Origin: Photobacterium alginatilyticum
Lineage (GTDB): Bacteria; Pseudomonadota; Gammaproteobacteria; Enterobacterales; Vibrionaceae
NCBI RefSeq assembly: GCF_009910675.1
Contig: NZ_RSEJ01000037.1
Location: 448-54,889 of the forward strand
Reading direction: 5' to 3'
Length of the DNA: 54,442 nucleotides
Of this stretch, positions 50,499 to 54,442 are shown one piece after another. Within the stretch, counting starts at the first letter, position 1, and each line of letters opens with the position of its first letter. The notes under the pieces are model-generated. The model ran no database searches, was not told the DNA's origin, and saw only the letters and a program-made list of their open reading frames with translations. The position numbers and the translations under genes were made by a program.

Positions 50499-52226
50499 AT
50501 GGGCTGGGAACAAGGAATGGTTCTTGCCATGTTAATGGTGATAGTAACCTGTCTGCTGACAACACGGATTAAACCGGCTTATTTATTTGCCGGAGCTGCC
50601 TTTGTCGGTTTCCAGGTTGGTATGATTGACTTGCCGACCTTGGCAGGCAACTTTACTAATTCATCGTTGTTAACTTTGGTATTGCTGATCCTTGTTTCTG
50701 TTGCCCTTGAGAAAACACGCCTGATCAGCTGGGTCGGGCGTCAGATTTCGCAAGGCGGTCAGTCTAGCGTGGTTGCAAAGCTTGGCTTGTCGACCGCGTT
50801 TTTGTCTTCATTTACGAATAATACGGCCGTGGTCGTGTCATTGATTGGTGCTATCAAGCGAAATCAGCGTCATGCACCATCCAGATTGCTGATCCCCCTT
50901 TCTTATACTGCCATATTAGGGGGAACACTCACCTTGATTGGCACTTCAACGAATCTAATCATAAATAGTTTCGTTGAAGATGCAGGGCTACCTAGCCTGG
51001 GCTTTTTTGCGCCTACCTCTATTGGGTTGGCAGTCTTGGCGATCGGGCTGATTATTATTATTCCTCTCAGCTATCTGTTACCTGTCTATGATGACAATAG
51101 TCAGGATGACTTACCGTATTTTCTCGAAGCCCGAATCGTAGGGGGCTCGCCGCTGGCGGGCAAAACGGTTGCCGAGAATGGTCTGCGCGCGTTACGCCGC
51201 CTGTTTTTGGCGGAAGTGATACGTAATGGCAAAAAGATAGCTCCCGTGTGCCCGGATACCCGCTTGCTGGCTGGTGATACCCTGCTGTTTTGTGGCGATG
51301 TGGAAAGTGTCACCACGTTGCAGGAAATAAACGGTTTGCATTTATTTGGTCAGCACCACCTTAATGGTCAGTCGATGCTGGAGGTGATCGTCAGTCACTC
51401 TGCGGGAATACGAGGCAAAACACTGAAAAGCGTTCGCTTTAGGGAGCGCTTTGATGCTGTTGTTGTTGCCATCCGCCGGGGGCATGAACGTCTGGGGGGA
51501 GGCCTCGGCAATATCGAATTGCATGCCGGTGATACATTGGTCATTGTGCCTGGTAAAGCGTTCAATGAGAAAAAGCAGCAGCTTAACCGAGAGTTTGTGT
51601 TGGTCAACGGGCTCGATTCCAGCGCGCGTTTAGATAGCAGAAAGAGCTTCAGCGTTCTGGCGGGGTTTATGGGAGTCATTGCTGCGGCGTTGCTTGATAT
51701 TTTGCCGATTATCAATGGGCTTGCCGCTTACCTGTTGGTACTGGTTGCCACTGGCATTATTTCTTTCACCGAAATTCGACGGCGCTTTCCGGTCGACATC
51801 GTTGTGATTGTCGGTTCGGCGCTGTCGCTTGCTCAGCTAATGATCTCCAGTGGCTTGTCAGAGCGCATGGGCAATATGCTGATGACGGTATTTAACGGTT
51901 GGGGGATCTATGGAGCATTGGTTGCGGTATATCTACTGACGCTAATCCTTACGGAGCTGGTGACCAACAATGCTGCAGCGGCACTCTCTTTTCCTATAGC
52001 CTACAGTTTGGCGGTGAGTTACGGCGCGGATCCTATGCCTTTTATTATGGCGATCTTATTCGGTGCCAGCGCCAGTTTTATTTCTCCCTATGGTTATCAG
52101 ACCAATTTATTGGTCTATAGCGTGGGAAATTACAAATTAATAGATTACTTACGGGTAGGGTTACCGATCTCCATTGTGTATTCAGTGGTTGTACTTGCGT
52201 TGATCCCTCAGCTATTTCCTTTTTAA
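50499..52226 (+). CDS. SLC13-type (Sac1-like) sulfate permease with two RCK_C domains
   Basis: 575 residues: about five membrane segments (MVLAMLMVIVTCLL, LLTLVLLILVSVAL, with the ion/substrate motif SSFTNNTAVVVSLIGAI near residue 110), a soluble middle (about 210-390) with two TrkA-C/RCK_C-like folds (EARIVGGSPLAGKTVAENGLR ... GDTLLFCGD and EVIVSHSAGIRGKTLKS ... GDTLVIVPG), then a second membrane half with ELVTNNAAAALSFPIA. The layout is that of sodium-coupled sulfate transporters. Five nt after cysN; it probably supplies sulfate to CysDN. The ATG at 50499 has GGGA upstream, and the frame above it overlaps cysN. Confidence 0.9.
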   Translation: MGWEQGMVLAMLMVIVTCLLTTRIKPAYLFAGAAFVGFQVGMIDLPTLAGNFTNSSLLTLVLLILVSVALEKTRLISWVGRQISQGGQSSVVAKLGLSTAFLSSFTNNTAVVVSLIGAIKRNQRHAPSRLLIPLSYTAILGGTLTLIGTSTNLIINSFVEDAGLPSLGFFAPTSIGLAVLAIGLIIIIPLSYLLPVYDDNSQDDLPYFLEARIVGGSPLAGKTVAENGLRALRRLFLAEVIRNGKKIAPVCPDTRLLAGDTLLFCGDVESVTTLQEINGLHLFGQHHLNGQSMLEVIVSHSAGIRGKTLKSVRFRERFDAVVVAIRRGHERLGGGLGNIELHAGDTLVIVPGKAFNEKKQQLNREFVLVNGLDSSARLDSRKSFSVLAGFMGVIAAALLDILPIINGLAAYLLVLVATGIISFTEIRRRFPVDIVVIVGSALSLAQLMISSGLSERMGNMLMTVFNGWGIYGALVAVYLLTLILTELVTNNAAAALSFPIAYSLAVSYGADPMPFIMAILFGASASFISPYGYQTNLLVYSVGNYKLIDYLRVGLPISIVYSVVVLALIPQLFPF

Positions 52227-52264
52227 TATGATTTTTAATCGTATGTCATGAAACGGAGTTAAAT

Positions 52265-52885
52265 ATGACAGCCGCGGTTCAGCCTCATGATGATGAGAAT
52301 GTTGTATGGCACAGCCATCAGACAGATAAGGCCTTTCGTGCCAAGCAAAAAAAGCAAAAGCCTTGTGTAATGTGGTTCACCGGGTTGAGTGGCGCCGGGA
52401 AATCAACGGTTGCCGGTGCCCTGGAGTCCCGTCTAGCGGAGTTGGGCCATCATACCTATCTTCTTGACGGTGATAATGTCCGACATGGATTGTGCCGTGA
52501 TCTTGGGTTCTCGACGGAAGATCGCCGGGAAAACATCCGACGCATAGGTGAAGTCGCAAAGTTGATGGCTGATGCTGGGCTTATTGTATTAAGTGCTTTT
52601 ATTTCCCCACATCGTCAAGAGCGTCAGTTGGTCCGTGACTTACTACCTGAAGGTGAGTTTCTTGAGGTATTTGTCGATACGCCGCTGGCTGAATGTGAGA
52701 AGCGTGATCCGAAAGGCTTGTATAAGAAAGCCCGAGCAGGTGAAATTAAACAGTTCACAGGGATCGACTCTGAATATCAGGCTCCGGAATTGCCAGAGAT
52801 CCATTTACAAGCTGGTGAGGCATCGGTCGCAGAGTTGGTAGAGCTGTGTTTGGAGTCGTTGAGACAACGTCAGATCATCCGCTAA
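52265..52885 (+). CDS. cysC: Adenylylsulfate (APS) kinase CysC
   Basis: Phosphorylates APS to PAPS, the substrate of CysH. P-loop GLSGAGKSTVAGALE near residue 40, DGDNVRHGLCRDLGF, the lid FISPHRQERQ and VFVDTPLAECEKRDPKGLYKKARAGEIK are complete. 206 residues. 38 nt after the permease. Confidence 0.97.
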   Translation: MTAAVQPHDDENVVWHSHQTDKAFRAKQKKQKPCVMWFTGLSGAGKSTVAGALESRLAELGHHTYLLDGDNVRHGLCRDLGFSTEDRRENIRRIGEVAKLMADAGLIVLSAFISPHRQERQLVRDLLPEGEFLEVFVDTPLAECEKRDPKGLYKKARAGEIKQFTGIDSEYQAPELPEIHLQAGEASVAELVELCLESLRQRQIIR

Positions 52886-52903
52886 TAAAAGGAGTCGCTA
52901 CGA

Positions 52904-53644
52904 GTGAGTACTCTACTCGAATCGATATATGGCATAGCGCTTGAAGCCGGAGAAGCTATCATGGAGCGCTATCATGGCAATGTTCAGGTTTCTGAGAAGG
53001 CTGATAGTAGCCCGGTGACCGAAGCAGATCTCGCAGCCAATACCATTATTGTTGAACAGCTAAAAGCGTTAACGCCAGACATTCCTATTCTTTCTGAAGA
53101 GTCTGCTCATACTCCTTGGCCTGAGAGGCAGCATTGGTCTTCTTTTTGGCTGGTGGATCCTCTTGATGGCACTAAAGAGTTTTTGCGCAAGAATGGTGAG
53201 TTTACTGTCAACATTGCTCTGATTGAGAATGGTAAGCCAACCATAGCGGTTGTCCATGCTCCGGCATTGGACAAGTCTTGGTTAGGAGATAGTGAAAAGG
53301 CTTGGCTTCAGACAAAAGCAGGACGAGATCAGATAAAGGTTCGACCTGCAACTGTACCAACTGTGGTGGGCAGTCGTTCTCACCCTAGTCCAGACATGGA
53401 GAGTTATCTCGAAAAACTGGGTGAGCACAAAATGGCGGAAGTTGGTTCATCGCTGAAGTTTTGCTTGGTTGCCGAAGGTCGAGCACAATTTTACCCTCGG
53501 TTAGGTCCCACTATGATGTGGGATACCGCTGCCGGACAATGCATAGCGGAAAGCGCAGGAGCAACGGTGAAGCAGTTCAACGGTGATACATTAAGTTACC
53601 ATCGAGAAGAATTGTTAAACCCATATTTTGTTGTAGCTATTTAA
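52904..53644 (+). CDS. cysQ: 3'(2'),5'-bisphosphate nucleotidase CysQ
   Basis: Hydrolyses PAP, the toxic by-product of PAPS reduction, to AMP; an inositol-monophosphatase-fold metal enzyme. DSSPVTEADLAAN, the metal ligands SEESA and DPLDGTKEFLRKNGEFTVNIALIE near residues 85-105, and WDTAAGQCIAESAGA are conserved. Start GTG at 52904 with AAAAGGAG 9 nt upstream (MSTLLESIYGIALEAGEAI). 246 residues, equal to E. coli. Last gene of the operon, close after cysC, so PAP removal is produced along with PAPS synthesis. Confidence 0.95.
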   Translation: MSTLLESIYGIALEAGEAIMERYHGNVQVSEKADSSPVTEADLAANTIIVEQLKALTPDIPILSEESAHTPWPERQHWSSFWLVDPLDGTKEFLRKNGEFTVNIALIENGKPTIAVVHAPALDKSWLGDSEKAWLQTKAGRDQIKVRPATVPTVVGSRSHPSPDMESYLEKLGEHKMAEVGSSLKFCLVAEGRAQFYPRLGPTMMWDTAAGQCIAESAGATVKQFNGDTLSYHREELLNPYFVVAI

Positions 53645-53667
53645 AGTCACTGTTTTTCGACAATATT

Positions 53668-53693
53668 AAGGCAGCCACTGGCTGCCTTTTTTT
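53668..53693 (+). terminator. cysG-to-cysQ operon terminator
   Basis: AAGGCAGCC / GGCTGCCTT with a short loop followed by seven T, 24 nt after cysQ. Confidence 0.92.
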
Positions 53694-53860
53694 GCGAATT
53701 CTCTAAAACAAGACCACTCTACTCCGTTATTGGCTACGCTTATTCTACTGCAATGAGTTTTGACGCTTTGATTGGGGGAGTTGAATAGCTTTATTTGTTG
53801 TCATTTTTATAGGTTATGGCTTGAATTATCAGCAATCGATGAAAAAGTTCAAAAAACTGG

Positions 53861-53888
53861 TTGTCATATTCTTCACCCTCCCTATAAT
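53861..53888 (+). promoter_or_regulatory. rRNA operon promoter 1 (distal)
   Basis: TTGTCA, 16-nt spacer, TATAAT, with A-tracts (GAAAAAGTTCAAAAAACTGG) upstream resembling an UP element and a G/C-rich discriminator (GCCGCC). About 560 bp before the 16S gene. Confidence 0.75.
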
Positions 53889-53992
53889 GCCGCCTCACCG
53901 ACAAGGAACAACGATACTTAGTAAGCTATTTGCAAACTGTGTATAACTTGTAGGTAAGTGGGATATCTAAGAAAACAATTGAAAAAAGGTGC

Positions 53993-54020
53993 TTGACACC
54001 AGTTTGAAATTGCATAGAAT
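53993..54020 (+). promoter_or_regulatory. rRNA operon promoter 2
   Basis: TTGACA (perfect), 16-nt spacer, TAGAAT, with an A-rich UP-like stretch (AACAATTGAAAAAAGG) just upstream. Spaced 132 bp from promoter 1. Confidence 0.85.
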
Positions 54021-54119
54021 TGCCATCCTCTTCAGTAAGTAAGTCGAAAGCGCTAAAAAATAAGCTTTTGCATTATTGAAGTGAGTCAGGAAGCGGTTTT
54101 GAAAAAATCAAAAAACAGC

Positions 54120-54147
54120 TTGACTTAAAAATAGAGGCGCGTAAGAT
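54120..54147 (+). promoter_or_regulatory. rRNA operon promoter 3 (proximal)
   Basis: TTGACT, 16-nt spacer, TAAGAT, with A-tracts (TTGAAAAAATCAAAAAACAG) upstream. Spaced 127 bp from promoter 2. Confidence 0.8.
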
Positions 54148-54180
54148 ACGCAGCCTAGCCAACACAAAGTGTTAGCGAAA

Positions 54181-54442
54181 CGTTCTTTAACAATTTGACC
54201 ATGCAATCTGTGTGGGCACTCGTGAAATGATTAGTCAAACCTTTTGTCTTCACTCCTTTTTGTCTTCACTTTTATAAAGTGAAAGTAAATTGGGAAGTGA
54301 AAGCAAATTTGGCATCAGTGAACTGAGTGACCAATACAAAATAGCTTATGTTATTTTGGCACAGTCAATTCGAGTTCTCGTTACTAGCTTCTAGTAATGG
54401 AAACTCAATCAGTATTCATTGAGCCGACCAAAATCTTAAATT
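54181..54442 (+). ncRNA. rRNA operon leader, up to the 16S gene
   Basis: CGTTCTTTAACAATTTGACC resembles the antitermination boxA/nut region of E. coli rrn leaders, and CAATCTGTGTGGGCACTCG is nearly identical to the E. coli leader. Hairpins follow: GTTACTAG/CTAGTAAT (near 54380-54398) and CTCAAT/ATTGAG (54404-54423). The window ends at AAATT, immediately where the 16S 5' end (GAAGAGTTTGATC) is normally found. Confidence 0.88.

Overview
This window is a stretch of core chromosome from a gammaproteobacterium, most likely a member of the Vibrionaceae of moderate G+C (Photobacterium, Enterovibrio/Grimontia or a relative; genus not resolvable here). The evidence is enterobacterial/vibrio gene order (tRNA-Gly, queG-nnr-tsaE-amiB-mutL-miaA-hfq-hflXKC-yjeT-purA and rnr-rlmB...rpsF-priB-rpsR-rplI...dnaB-alr), the vibrio-type sodium-motor gene motX with a FliA promoter, an AmiB carrying C-terminal LysM repeats, and an ion-transporter-like sulfate permease inside the cysDN-cysC operon. 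No phage, transposon, CRISPR or integron was recognised. tRNA genes open the window, and it closes exactly where a 16S rRNA gene should begin.

Layout. 1-190: tRNA-fMet and tRNA-Gly. 190-991: an 800-bp non-coding region with a partial tRNA-Gly relic and, at 542-919, a dense cluster of DnaA boxes plus a perfect IHF consensus. This is the same gene neighbourhood (glycine tRNA / queG) in which E. coli carries the replication-control locus datA, and it is the most interesting signal in the window. 992-14762: queG, divergent from the nnr-tsaE-amiB-mutL-miaA-hfq-hflX-hflK-hflC run (tRNA modification, cell separation, mismatch repair, RNA chaperone, membrane protease control), then yjeT and purA. 14763-17400: motX with a sigma-28 promoter, then divergent hmp and nsrR separated by two tandem NsrR-like operators (nitric oxide detoxification and its sensor). 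17430-22515: rnr-rlmB and the ribosomal operon rpsF-priB-rpsR-rplI. 22561-29870: a DUF481 outer-membrane protein, dnaB, alr, a barrel protein, yjbQ and pgi. 29898-35510: a cold-shock protein, a CheX-like protein, zur, a CYTH class IV adenylate cyclase in a repeat-rich neighbourhood, dusA, pspG behind a sigma-54 promoter, a small outer-membrane barrel and an uncharacterised 77-residue protein.

35666-39928: cysJIH (sulfite reductase and PAPS reductase). 40122-44314: DUF2780 protein, fklB, a ytfB/oapA homologue, and an apparent unit of a Crp/Fnr-like regulator, elaA and an EamA transporter. 44340-46301: cpdB. 46710-53644: cysG-cysD-cysN-SLC13 permease-cysC-cysQ. The two cys clusters together encode sulfate uptake, activation to APS and PAPS, reduction to sulfite and sulfide, the siroheme needed by CysI, and removal of the PAP by-product. 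53700-54442: three tandem promoters, each with a 16-nt spacer, and the leader of an rRNA operon.

Start codons were adjusted for queG, yjeT, nsrR, rpsR, alr, cysJ, fklB, ytfB/oapA, elaA, cysD and the SLC13 gene on ribosome-binding sites and family N-termini. Those of amiB and rnr remain uncertain. All functional calls rest on recognising protein families and motifs by eye; no database search was possible.
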